A stretch of DNA of 64,000 bases from Fomes fomentarius. Taxonomy: Eukaryota; Basidiomycota; Agaricomycetes; Polyporales; Polyporaceae. The stretch's first letter is position 1. The number at the start of each line of letters is the position of its first letter. The notes beneath the pieces were generated by a model, which was not told where the DNA came from, did not search any database, and worked only from the letters and a program-made list of their open reading frames with translations. The stretch is from the NCBI GenBank assembly GCA_022606135.1, contig JABYQN010000005.1:186001-250000 (forward strand), given 5' to 3'. Both the position numbers and the translations under genes were made by a program. This document shows positions 23,403-32,375 of the stretch, one piece after another.

Positions 23403-23720
23403 GCGGGCTTGCTCACATAGAATGTGTCCTCGCCGTCTCTGTGTACCGTCAAGCGAATACGTGAGTATACTGTCAATGATGGGTCGCTGCCTGAGGAGGG
23501 AACGGTCGGTGAGGTTGATGAGTTGCCTTTCGTTGTAGGGACTCGCGCGGTCCGCGCCCTCTCAGGGGAGGATGAGGAGCTTCTCCAGGCGATGAGGGCC
23601 CTTGGCTAAGAGATTCCAATATTCAGTCCCACACACTACGGATCTCACTGATTCGACTTCTTTTAAATAAAGTCGCGTGAGGATAACATAGACTGGACAC
23701 ACACATCGTGGTATTCGCAG
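23403..23720 (+). pseudogene. C-terminal fragment of TAP-type serine hydrolase with its 3' UTR
   Basis: The segment encodes SPSLCTVKRIREY, SLPEEGTVGEVDELPFV and EDEELLQAMRALG before a stop (about 23607-23609). It corresponds to the last 65 or so residues of the intact hydrolase at 56392-58304. Similarity to the decayed copy near 30370-30650 continues into the 3' flank to about 23720. The catalytic Ser and Asp regions are absent. Confidence 0.7.
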
Positions 23721-23774
23721 GGCGCTAGTGCAACGCATGACATCCGACCACGATGATAATCCACAGTAGGTATC

Positions 23775-24788
23775 TTATGTATCATCGTCCGCTGTCAAAT
23801 CAATGACCTCGAAACACTCAGGTGAACTAGCAGTACTGGTCTCGCTCTCCTGCACACTGCGAGCCTTCGGCTTCCGCGGGTTCCTCCTGCGCGAAAACCT
23901 GACGACAAACGACGATGATCGCATGAGCCGTGCGCGTGAACTGAGAAGCCTGTCAGCCTCGCGTCCGCGAACTTTACACTCACCACGTATAGACAGTCTC
24001 GAAGTCTGCCCCCACCTGCTCAGCTAAAGCCGCGCATTGCCTCTCCGTGGGGTGCGGCCCAGCTCGGAATGCGGCAGTCAAGATATCCAACTGCTCCCCC
24101 TTGAACATGACCCGCGGCTTCCTCGCCTGGCGCGGCAACACTTCCCTCCTGTCAGCCTCTGTCAGCGTCGGGTCGCGCCTTCTCCTGTTCTTGAACCTTG
24201 ACGCGGACGGGTAGAAAGCGCGTTAGGATTTCAGCGTACACACGAGACATGCGGCTCGAAAGCAAGCCAGGCCGCTGGCCATGGCACTAGCACTTACCAC
24301 CGGTTGACCTGCTCCGTCGACCATCCACACGCCTTGGCGATCCGGACACGCTCGTCCCAGGTAGGTTTCTTCGCTTTCGCGTAACAGTTGTCGAGTACAT
24401 CATGTGGCTTCCCCTGCAGGTCCTCGGCCTCTATACGTGCAGGGGCGCGAGTAGGCAGAGGATCCTTGATGTCAGGCTGAGGGTCTCCGAATAAATCGTC
24501 TACAGAGCTTGCTCCGGTCGGTGCAGGGCTCGCGCCGCAGGAAGCAGAGCGCTCGTCGAAGCTCGAGAATGGATTGATTGGCGTGGACTGCACGGGTGCG
24601 GGTGCGGGTGCGGGTGCGGGTGCAGGTGCAGGTGCAGGTGCGGGTGCGGGTGCGGGTGCGGGTGCGGGTGCGGGTGCGGGTGCGGGTGCGGGTGCGGGTT
24701 CTGCGCTAGGTGTGGCCAAGGATTCAACGACAATATTCTTCTCTGAGCGAGAGACTGGCCGCGACGTAGAGTGCTTCCCAGCAGACAT
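23775..24788 (-). CDS. Double-homeodomain protein (intact copy) with SUMO-interaction-like tail
   Basis: Exons 24788-24298, 24196-23984 and 23898-23775 total 276 codons (275 residues). A long Ala-Pro repeat near residues 36-65 is encoded by GGTGCG-type hexamers. The first homeodomain (about 117-176) ends EQVNRWFKNRRRR, with Trp48, Phe49, Lys50, Asn51 and Arg53. The second (about 188-247) has Phe8, Leu16, Phe20, Leu34, Ala35, Val45 and Trp48 at exact homeodomain positions but reads WFSRRRN, so position 51 is Arg. The C-terminus FEVIDLTADDDT is a classic hydrophobic-acidic SUMO-interacting motif. The open frame extends upstream to 25076, but the ATG at 24788 is preferred because the upstream part is broken in the paralog at 20133. 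Likely a nuclear DNA-binding regulator; targets are unknown. Confidence 0.75.
24594..24702 (-). repeat. Coding hexanucleotide minisatellite (Ala-Pro repeat)
   Basis: About 18 tandem GGTGCG/GGTGCA units (plus strand) encode a run of alternating Pro and Ala in the double-homeodomain protein. The paralog near 20520-20540 has only about four units, so the array expanded or contracted after duplication. The frames read Ala-Pro, His-Pro or Gly-Ala depending on strand and phase; only Ala-Pro lies in the gene. Confidence 0.85.
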
Positions 24789-25080
24789 CCTAGCGGAAAC
24801 GGGACGTTTTGCCTTGATGACTGGGGGGTCGTGTAGGTAAATATTCGTCTGCTGCATGGTGGCCCAGCTGAGTGGCAAAGCGAAGCAAGTCAAGGCGAAC
24901 GCGACGGGTTCTGGCCATACTATAACAGACAAGAGATAAAAGCTCGATCCACAATGGTGGCGTTTCGTATGTCGTTCTCGACTCCAGCAACAGTTTGGGA
25001 AGGCAGGAAGAACAAAGCGACAGTTATGCACGCTTGTTGGCAAGCAGCCTTTAACCCACAACGGAAGCCCCCTCATTATG

Positions 25081-25333
25081 ACCGGTGGACATAACGTTCT
25101 TTCGTCGACTCCTTCAGGTATGCATCATATCTCGACCTTGGGTTTCACGCTTACGGGTGGGTGTGACTAGATACTCTTCAAGCAGCACTAGTGTTCTGCC
25201 AGACATGTCGACATGGTGGCCATGCATCGCATATCCTCGAGTGGTTCTATGGCGAAGGCGGCGCTGCCTCTCGCGCACACGGGACGTGTCCCATCGCGGG
25301 GTGCGAATGCCGCTGTTCTGACGAGCTGTGACA
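25081..25333 (+). pseudogene. Duplicated 3' end of the SEA4/Mio gene
   Basis: The segment copies the end of exon 9, intron 9 and all of exon 10 of the gene at 32376-36344. It encodes VFCQTCRHGGHASHILEW, GTCPIAGCECRCSDEL and a stop at 25329-25331. The frame and the zinc-ligand Cys/His residues are intact and several differences are synonymous. With no upstream exons it cannot make the full protein. It abuts the 5' flank of the minus-strand double-homeodomain gene (about 25080). Confidence 0.75.
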
Positions 25334-25784
25334 TGGCACAACAGAATGTTCTAGTTCCCTTGCCTTGCGCTCTACGAGAATGGCGGGATGACATCCAGGA
25401 CTCCAGGTGGGCGGTTTCACCGAGATGTGTCTCTGGTAAAATGGCGTCTGCATCGCGCCTGTGGGAAATCGTCACTGAGGCGAATGTGGTAGATATGACG
25501 TGGTAGACGAGGGTAGACGAGGGTGTACATATCGGACACAGACGACAGCAACAGACACCTCTGCAGGGGGAAGATAATCTTGGCGTCGCAAGAGCCGGAT
25601 CCGTATGCCTTCAAGATTCAGGAAGAGAACACAAACCTGAGAATACGACAAATCCCTTAATGAACTTACCATGGCATCCTGGGTGGGGAAAACATCGGAG
25701 GGATTCTATACGACAAGATCTGTCATAATTGATACAACGGTTCATAGCATTTTCAACGACACAGATTGATGCATAGATACAGCT

Positions 25785-26385
25785 GGTTCCATTTTTGGTG
25801 GCCGAGCGCCCAACTGCACAGCACACTTTGCACACGAAAAATTCGAAAATGATGAAAGAGGTCAGTTCACGTTGGCACCTTGATTGGCCGACAAAACTCA
25901 TTCGGAGGCATTAATGAACACATTGAGCGATTTCTATGCCTCCCGAGGTACAGAAATCCACTCTTCGGCCTGCCTCAGGAACCACGTCATCGGGCGCCAA
26001 GAGTCCGCAACTTTGAACAAGGCATCAGAACCCCGGAATTGCTCATAGGCTACATAGCATCGCACATAGATGGTAGGGAGTGTGTATATATCATGCTAGG
26101 AAGCTCTAGGGCGAAGAGAAGAGGTTTCCGTGGCCGGACCCTCGTCAGAAATCCGGGATTGTCCCTAGATGATCTGACTTCTGTAACTTACAAACCCGAG
26201 TATCCATGGAGATTCCGAAAGTGTAGGTGTGTTTGCGATGCTTGTAGCAGTACATATCACCAGTCTCAGAGCAAGGGATGGAGCAGCAAGGGCACAGTCG
26301 ATTTATTTGTATTTTCTGACTTTTTCGTGTCGAAAGTGCGCGCGCGTCTGTGCGGCCACCAATTTCGCAAACAGCTGTACAAATA
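25785..26385. repeat. Degenerate inverted repeat pair (arms about 85 bases)
   Basis: The minus strand of about 25787-25867 and the plus strand of about 26296-26375 share interrupted similarity. Both read through a TTTTTCGTGT..AAAGTG core, GGCCACCA and CAGCTGTA in order. The arms face each other with about 430 bases between. Termini and target duplication were not found, so this may be an old element or an inverted local duplication. Confidence 0.4.
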
Positions 26386-26716
26386 TGCCATGCCCCGACT
26401 GAGCGCGAGTGAGCTCGATAAACATGATGAATGTTCAGAGAGACGAAAGATGGTGGTGTCAGTCCTCACGCGGCGTGATCTAATGTTTGTGAACTGTGTG
26501 TCCAGATTTCCAAGACTGTTTTGTTCAGCTAAGCAAAGTACAACAGCGGCTGCGAAGGAGGGCATGCATGCGTTCCAGCTGCGGCCGTGCCAGCAGACGA
26601 GAGGCAAGTTGGTGCTACATACGGGACCGTCGATCCCAACGATGGCAAGGCGTGCGTATCTCTGAGTCGTGCTCTTCGTGTGTTGCGAGTGCAAGGCTGC
26701 CAATGACTTACTTCGG

Positions 26717-27050
26717 CAGGTCCGAAATGGCTACAGTACACGCTGTCTTCTCCTCCATGGATGACTTCAACCGGTTGGAGCAGGTTGCGCACATCGAATC
26801 TGCCCAGTCTCTTAGCACAGTAGTCTCGTTTCCCTACGGGCAGGGTCCGGGTCGTGAGCATCGTGAATCGCGTCAAATCTGCAAGTGTGCATCGGGGGTT
26901 ATAAGGTCATACTTAGCACCCAGGCGATGTCCCGTGTGTAGTACGTGTCGGTTTGGATCTGATCGTAGGCCAGCTTTGCAGCGCCGCAAAGCATCTGATC
27001 GAAATCGGATCGGAGGTCCGTCCTGAAGACTAGTACAGCAGATCAAACTC
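26717..27050 (-). pseudogene. Alpha/beta-hydrolase fold gene fragment
   Basis: Two exon-like pieces are linked by an intron. The first (about 27020-26930) encodes DQMLCGAAKLAYDQIQ and TRDIAW before a GTGCTA donor. The second (about 26881-26718) follows a TTGCAG acceptor, encodes LLQPVEVIHGGEDSVYCSH and ends at a GTAAGT donor. VIHGGEDSV is typical of the catalytic-Asp turn of alpha/beta hydrolases. No nucleophile exon or His exon was found nearby, so it is called a remnant. A 20-codon piece of the same gene lies at 23341-23402. Confidence 0.45.
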
Positions 27051-27190
27051 GACATCATTGGGATTGGATCCCAAGCATTTGCAAGAGATGGAGTTCGATC
27101 GAGATCCGACAATGAACGCGATATACATACATGACATGACATAACAAGGACACAGAGAAGCGATTGCGGGAGAAGCATGGCATGCACTGA

Positions 27191-28101
27191 TCACACAACC
27201 AGTGTCGAATGCATGAGGAGGAACCTAACCTCCTCTCGTCCCATAGGCACCACCGCCCCACCGAGTTCATCGAGCAGGATCTGGTACTCATGCTCAACCT
27301 CTCCATCGACCACCCGCACGCTGTACGAAGCCATCTCCCACTCGCCCTTGCAGCCCTGGTCCTGGTCCTGAGGAGGAGAGTGGTGGAACCGCTTTTTTAG
27401 AAGCATATGCGGACTGTTCAAAAGTTCCACGATGTCCTCTGCAGAAACAACCTTGGGTGTGGCAGACCGACGCATTGCGGGAGATGTGGGGAGGCGCCCT
27501 TGATTTGGCGGAGTCGGTATCACCTGTCTGTTCCCATGACGATCTGGGAATAGGCGAGGGAGATCATGTTGACGCCAATGGTTCATTCTGTAGAATGATC
27601 AGATATCAGCATACAAATGAGACACCGATTCCAAAGCACGTACATCGCAGTCTTTCGCTTCATAACTTGCAACATAAAGTCATGATGATCCGACAACGCA
27701 TACCCGACCTTGAACTGGTCGAAAACCTGGAGAGCAGGGAATGCAATACGTTGCCGTAAGACCCGACTATAACACACCGTTTATGAGGAGAGCGTGATAA
27801 CACATAAAGTTCGCACTCACTCCTTGAACGATTTCGGCGGCGTGAGTTCTGCGATCGCAGTGTTGGCCGCACGAAGATAGTCGTCAGGATTTCCATCAGG
27901 GCCCACAATCTGGTCAGCGTATTGGAAGGGCATCACCCCCTCAGTGGCATGCAGTTCAGCAATGAGCTTGTCGCGACGAGTGGGATCGTAGCTGAGGAAC
28001 TCTGTATCTTCAGCAATCATCTTGAAGTATCGAGTCAGCTCCTGAGCAATAGCTTCAACGTCAACGCTCTCGCGGGGGAGTTTGTAAATGTCGATAGACA
28101 T
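27191..28101 (-). CDS. Family M protein, copy B (unknown function)
   Basis: Exons 28101-27821, 27766-27626 and 27587-27191 total 273 codons (272 residues), with short introns of 54 and 38 bases and consensus ends. It begins MSIDIYKLPRESVDVEAIAQ and ends in a segment VVDGEVEHEYQILLDELGG and MGREEVRFLLMHSTLVV. It is soluble, with no signal peptide, membrane helix or recognised domain. Close paralogs lie at 21308 (intact), 29050 and 38323 (both decayed). About 220 bases before the ATG are shared with copy A, so the copies probably share a promoter. As the copy with the cleanest introns, it is the best reference for the family. Confidence 0.7.
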
Positions 28102-28522
28102 GATGAAAGATTCAGAGAGACGACTGCTTCAGACCGTAACATATGAACTTGACAATTTGATCTCCGACGACGCGTCACGAACCGTCACGCTTGGCGAACC
28201 TTGCTCCGATGCTTGCTTCGAACTCCCGGGCCGGCGCGTTGGCAGCACAGTTCGCTCGACTGCTCTCCTGGCGCATGGTATCAAACCGGGACTTTATACG
28301 TCACATTTTGCTGGTGTTGTACAGATGAGATATACATCGCCTCAACGAGTGTGCCAGTCACAAGTATGGCCCCACATATGCATCACTGAGCCTGCTATAA
28401 TAGCCTCCTGACCGTACAAGTCTGTATATAGGCGCATAGTGCCTTCAGAATAGTGTGTACTATTACTACGGTGCATTAGGTCACAATGTGGATATACTAC
28501 TATCAAAACAAATACACGGGCA

Positions 28523-29037
28523 GTGTCCGCCGAACTTGAAGTTGATCTTGAACAGGCTTTCGTTAGCGCGGAGAACCTTGACGTCACCGAGAGACGCCGG
28601 TCTCGTCCTCCGCAGCGGGAGCAACCGTTCTTTGACCTAGGGCCTCCACCAGTTCTGGCACATACATCTACACTCTCACTCTCAGTGAGCGGGAGCATAC
28701 CCACGACACCAACCGGGATCATCTCCGCACGGGACCTCAGTCCGTGCGGCAGAATCTCGTGAAGCCGCTCTACACGGGTACGTTTCCTTCCTCCGACCTC
28801 CTCTTCCGTCCCTCGTCCCTCGTCCCCCTCATTCACATCCACTCCAACCCCGCATTCGCACCACCCAACTCGCCCACCATGCCCACCACGCCCAACATGA
28901 CAACGCCAACCCGGGCCTTCAGCCAGCGCGCCCTCGCCCCAATCTACTCCGGCGCCATCTCGGGGGGGCACAGTCGGCATCGCCTGGATCGTCGGACTAC
29001 GTTCAGGGGCTCGCAGGAAACCAGCTGTTTCTCTAAA
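28523..29037 (+). pseudogene. Remnant of a membrane-protein gene
   Basis: A Pro/Ser/Thr-rich open stretch (QREQPFFDLGPPPVLAHTS) is followed by a segment near 28920-29020. One frame shift there joins ALAPIYSGAISGG to TVGIAWIVGL, like a stalk followed by the start of a membrane helix. It stops within about 15 bases of family M copy C, suggesting truncation at a rearrangement junction. The family was not identified. The 258-codon antisense frame over this region (28342-29118) is not considered real. Confidence 0.3.
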
Positions 29038-29049
29038 CCAAGTTGCACC

Positions 29050-29995
29050 ATGTCTATCGACAGCTACAAAGTCCCCCGCGAGAACTTTGACGTTGAAGCT
29101 CTTGCTCAGGAGCCTCAATATGAGATGATCACTGAAGATACAGAGTTCCTCAGCTACGATCCCAACCGTCGCGACAAGCTCTTCGCCGAACTCTAGGCCA
29201 CGGAGGGGTGAGACCCCATCATTACGCTGACCAGGTTGTCCCCCCTGGTGGAGACCCTGAGGAATATCTTCGTCCGGCCAACGCCGCGATCACAGAACTC
29301 ACGCCGCCGAAATCGTTCAAGGAGTGAGTGCGAACTCAGTTCAAAGTTGCCACCGTGACGCTCTCCTCATAAATTTCATAGATGGTGTGTCATAATTATA
29401 GTCGCGTCCTACGGCTCCATATTTCATTCCCCGCTCTCCAGGTCTTCGACCAGTTCAAGTTTGGGTATGCGTTGTTGGATCACCATGACCTTATGCGGCA
29501 AATTATGAAGCGAAAGACTGCAATGTACATACCTTGGACTCAGTGTGTCTCATTTATATACTGAGATCTCATACCACAACAGATTGAATGATTGGCGTCA
29601 GCATGAATTCCTCTGTCTATTCCCTGATCGTGTCAAGTCAAACGATCAAGTGATATCGACTTCGTCTAATCATAGGCGCCTCCTCACGCCGCGTCCGTCT
29701 GCTACCTCCGAGGTAGTTTCTCCTAAGGTTTCTGCGGATGAGATAGCGGAATTCTTGAACAGTCCGCGTAAACTCTTAGGCAAGCAATTCCAGCACTCTC
29801 CGCCTCCAGACGAATATCAGCACTACAAGGGCAAGGTGGTAGATGGCTTTGTACAGCGTGCAGATGGCCGATGGAGAGGTTGGGCACGAGTACCAGATCC
29901 TGCTCGACGCACTCGATGGGGCGCCGTTGCCTATGGGACCAGAGGAGATTAGGTTCCTCCTTATGTATTCGACGCTAGTTGTGTGGATCGCGTTC
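29050..29995 (+). pseudogene. Family M copy C, decayed
   Basis: All three exon regions can be followed. Exon 1 starts MSIDSYKVPRENFDVEALAQ but has a stop at about 29194-29196 (after KLFAEL) and further indels. Exon 2 (about 29401-29540) keeps QVFDQFKFGYALLDHHDL. Exon 3 (about 29585-29990) has lost its reading frame near 29840, where YSVQMADGEVGHEYQILLD resumes in another frame. It cannot encode the full protein. Confidence 0.75.
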
Positions 29996-30059
29996 GTTGT
30001 CGGATATCAGTCGAACTCCATCTCTTGTGGACCCGTGACTCAATCCCAATGACGTCGAG

Positions 30060-30345
30060 TTTGATGTACAATATGAGAGTGTACACGGAAGCCAGCGCAT
30101 GAAGGCACATAATACATTCAGGGTGGCGCGGACTGTGGTCTTTTCTCAAGCACAACTATTCGAAAATACCTTCATTGATATTCAAATGCACTCCTATAGA
30201 CAACTGACCGGGTCCGTCGTGAATGGAGGACGCCGCACGTTGGGAGCTGCTGAAGATATGGATTGACTTGTACGTTTAGACGTGGATGATATGTTATTGG
30301 GGTATAGAAGAGGTATCAAGGAGCCGTCCCAGGGAACATCCGTCG
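30060..30345 (-). pseudogene. Short remnant of O-fucosyltransferase-like gene
   Basis: The minus strand here resembles part of the plus-strand remnant at about 36920-37260, including the shared block around GGGTATAGAAGAGGTATCAA. No useful frame remains. It is followed by a decayed TAP-type hydrolase on the same strand, the same order as the intact pair at 54075-58304. Confidence 0.45.
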
Positions 30346-30492
30346 GATGTCATGCGTCGCACTAGTGCGCATGCCCTGCAAGTACCATGATGTGTGTCCA
30401 GTCTGTACTGTCCTCACACAACGTCTTCGAAAGAAGTCGGCTCGGATCAGCGAGATTGGTGGTGTATGCGACCGAACAATTGAATCTCATTC

Positions 30493-31940
30493 TCAAGGGC
30501 CCTCATCGCCTCGAGAAGCTCCTCTCATCCTCTGCTGAGAGTGCGCGGACCGCGCGAGTCCTTCCAACGAAAAGCAGCTCATCGACCTCACAGACCGTTC
30601 ACTCCTCCGGCAACGTCCCACTCGCGTATCCGCTTGGCGGTACACAGACACGGCGAGGACACCGACAGGTGCCCGTGCGAACTCTGTGTGAGCAAGCCCG
30701 CGTCTCCAAAGCGCTCTTGCACCCTCCTCGTATGTGTGAGCGGGCAGACGGGGTCGTACTGGTTCGAAACCAGGAGGAGGGGATTGAAATTCTGTTTTGG
30801 CGTGCAAAAAAAGCCAGCATTCCGCCATTTTGGTGTGGGCTTCCAGTCGGCGCAGCGAATCCACCATCTTGCCCACATTGGCGCGAGAAGAGGAGAGAGG
30901 TGGGAGATGCGTTTGTAGGTTCGCGCAAAGGCGCCTTGGTCGTAGGTGTACGGGTATCGCAACATCGGATGGCGAGGTTAAGAGTCCTGCCTGATCGAGA
31001 GTGATTTCTTGCCAGAGTCGGCCTTGCACTCCCCGCATTCGGTCGGGCAGAGACAATTTGGCGTGCAAGCGCGGTGAGTGCAGTTTAGTTCCGAGTCTCG
31101 AGGGCGTTGTTTGTACGGGCGACGGGAGGGAATGAGGCGAGAGGTTTGTGGACTGCGTAGAAGAGCTGCTGCGAGACGAGCACTTTACGGGTGATGAATA
31201 GCGGAGGTTCGGCGAGGGGCACTGGGTCTGAAGTCTGCTCAACCTGACCATGCATACAGATATAGCGGGCGCGGATATCCTGAGGGGCCAAGTCGTAGTT
31301 GGGGCAAGCGTCTGGTCTGGCTTGGTGATAGTAGATGAAGAGAAAGTTGACGACGTCTTCGATGAATACTAGGTCGCTGTCGATCACGCCTGCACGGTAT
31401 TATCCCACGTCGCGTCCACTTGTGCTCTCGCGCGGAAGATACACATAGACTCGTTGCCTAGTAATAGATGTCCTTCCCGGGTAGCCCAGATATCCTCTGC
31501 GAGGCCGTTTCAAAGCAGCTAATCGACAGTGTCATAGTCGAGAGGAAGCAGAAGACGAGCGCATCTCTGACCAGCATAACACGAAGTCCATTGCAAACTC
31601 CTGCTTGGCTGGACCTAGGTGACGAGTCACAGGCGCGTTCAGACAACATGAGGGACGCGAGGACTCACCGTGTCCCAATCGAACTTCCTCGACACTTCCT
31701 CTCTCTAGCCTCTCTACGACTCCCGCCCAGATGAGGTAAGGTGATCTAGCGGAAAGTACAGCGACGAAGGCAACCCTTCGTGCGCTGTCGCGCAAGGCGC
31801 TCCTGCGTCCTATGTCACCAGTGGCTTTGGATTGTCGAGGTTCAGCTGCAAGGAGCGCATCCTGTCGTCCATGGCTCACTCCTACAGTGACTCGATATTC
31901 ATGAGGTTGTAGAGGGGAGCGCACTTCTCCGTAGGTCCGT
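30493..31940 (-). pseudogene. TAP-type serine hydrolase, decayed copy lacking the active site
   Basis: Pieces of the gene at 56392-58304 can be followed in order. FDWDT and a GTGAGTCC donor lie at about 31670. IWATREGHLLL..NESM...RARAQV lies at about 31440-31500. This jumps directly to DSDLVFIEDVV (about 31380). The intervening 70 or so codons of the parent, with the GFSYG nucleophile elbow, are deleted. The rest (EPPLFITRKVLV, then frameshifted pieces up to about 30493) carries several frame breaks. It cannot be catalytic. Confidence 0.75.
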
Positions 31941-32375
31941 AGGTATTGCAGCTACTTAAAATAAAATTACAATAGTTAAAATCTTTTTATGTATCAAATA
32001 GTAGTATGGCGCTTGGCTTGCGCGCGACGTCGCGGCCCGGATGGGCTACTTTGACCCGTATTCAGCAACTGTTCAATGTCTCTTGTCAATTACCACTCGA
32101 CATCTACTGCTTCCTGCGTTGAGATGTACTGAGACTCCTGCATTATAAGTACAACCAGGACAATATTCTGATTCTGACCGGTTTGTCCGACTACCTGCTC
32201 AATAATCTTGCAGAAAGTTGAGACAGACGACTGCAGTTCTGAGTTCTCGTCTCGGAAGCTCGCATCGCCTATACTGTTCAGGAACACCACGAGACCAGGC
32301 AATTGCAGAGTATGTCTTAGTGCGTACACAGCAAAGGAGTTATTGACGTTGGATGCAGGATTTTGACTCTTACAG
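31941..32375. other. Intergenic, upstream of SEA4/Mio
   Basis: An AT-rich patch (about 31960-32000) lies between the hydrolase pseudogene and the Mio start. A minus frame at 32090-32458 overlaps the Mio start and is not supported. Confidence 0.4.

Noticed and set aside
24594..24702. CRISPR-like repeat array
   Set aside because: It is a direct hexamer tandem without spacers, in a eukaryotic gene.
24574..24840. Gly-Ala repeat protein on the plus strand
   Set aside because: It is the complementary reading of the Ala-Pro hexamer array in the minus-strand double-homeodomain gene.
24789..25076. N-terminal extension of the intact double-homeodomain gene
   Set aside because: The frame is open, but in the paralog at 20133-20429 it is interrupted by a stop, and the sequence does not look conserved at the protein level.
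25880..26665. 261-codon plus-strand open frame
   Set aside because: It starts at a TTG, has no recognisable domain, and overlaps the inverted-repeat arms and a better supported minus-strand hydrolase remnant.
20430..28101. Possible A mating-type (HD1/HD2) locus
   Set aside because: Homeodomain genes occur, but each carries two homeodomains, they are not a divergent HD1/HD2 pair, and the usual neighbours (mitochondrial intermediate peptidase, beta-fg) are absent from the window.
28342..29118. 258-codon minus-strand open frame
   Set aside because: It is antisense to family M copy C and a Pro/Ser-rich plus frame; composition is low in complexity and no splice partners exist.
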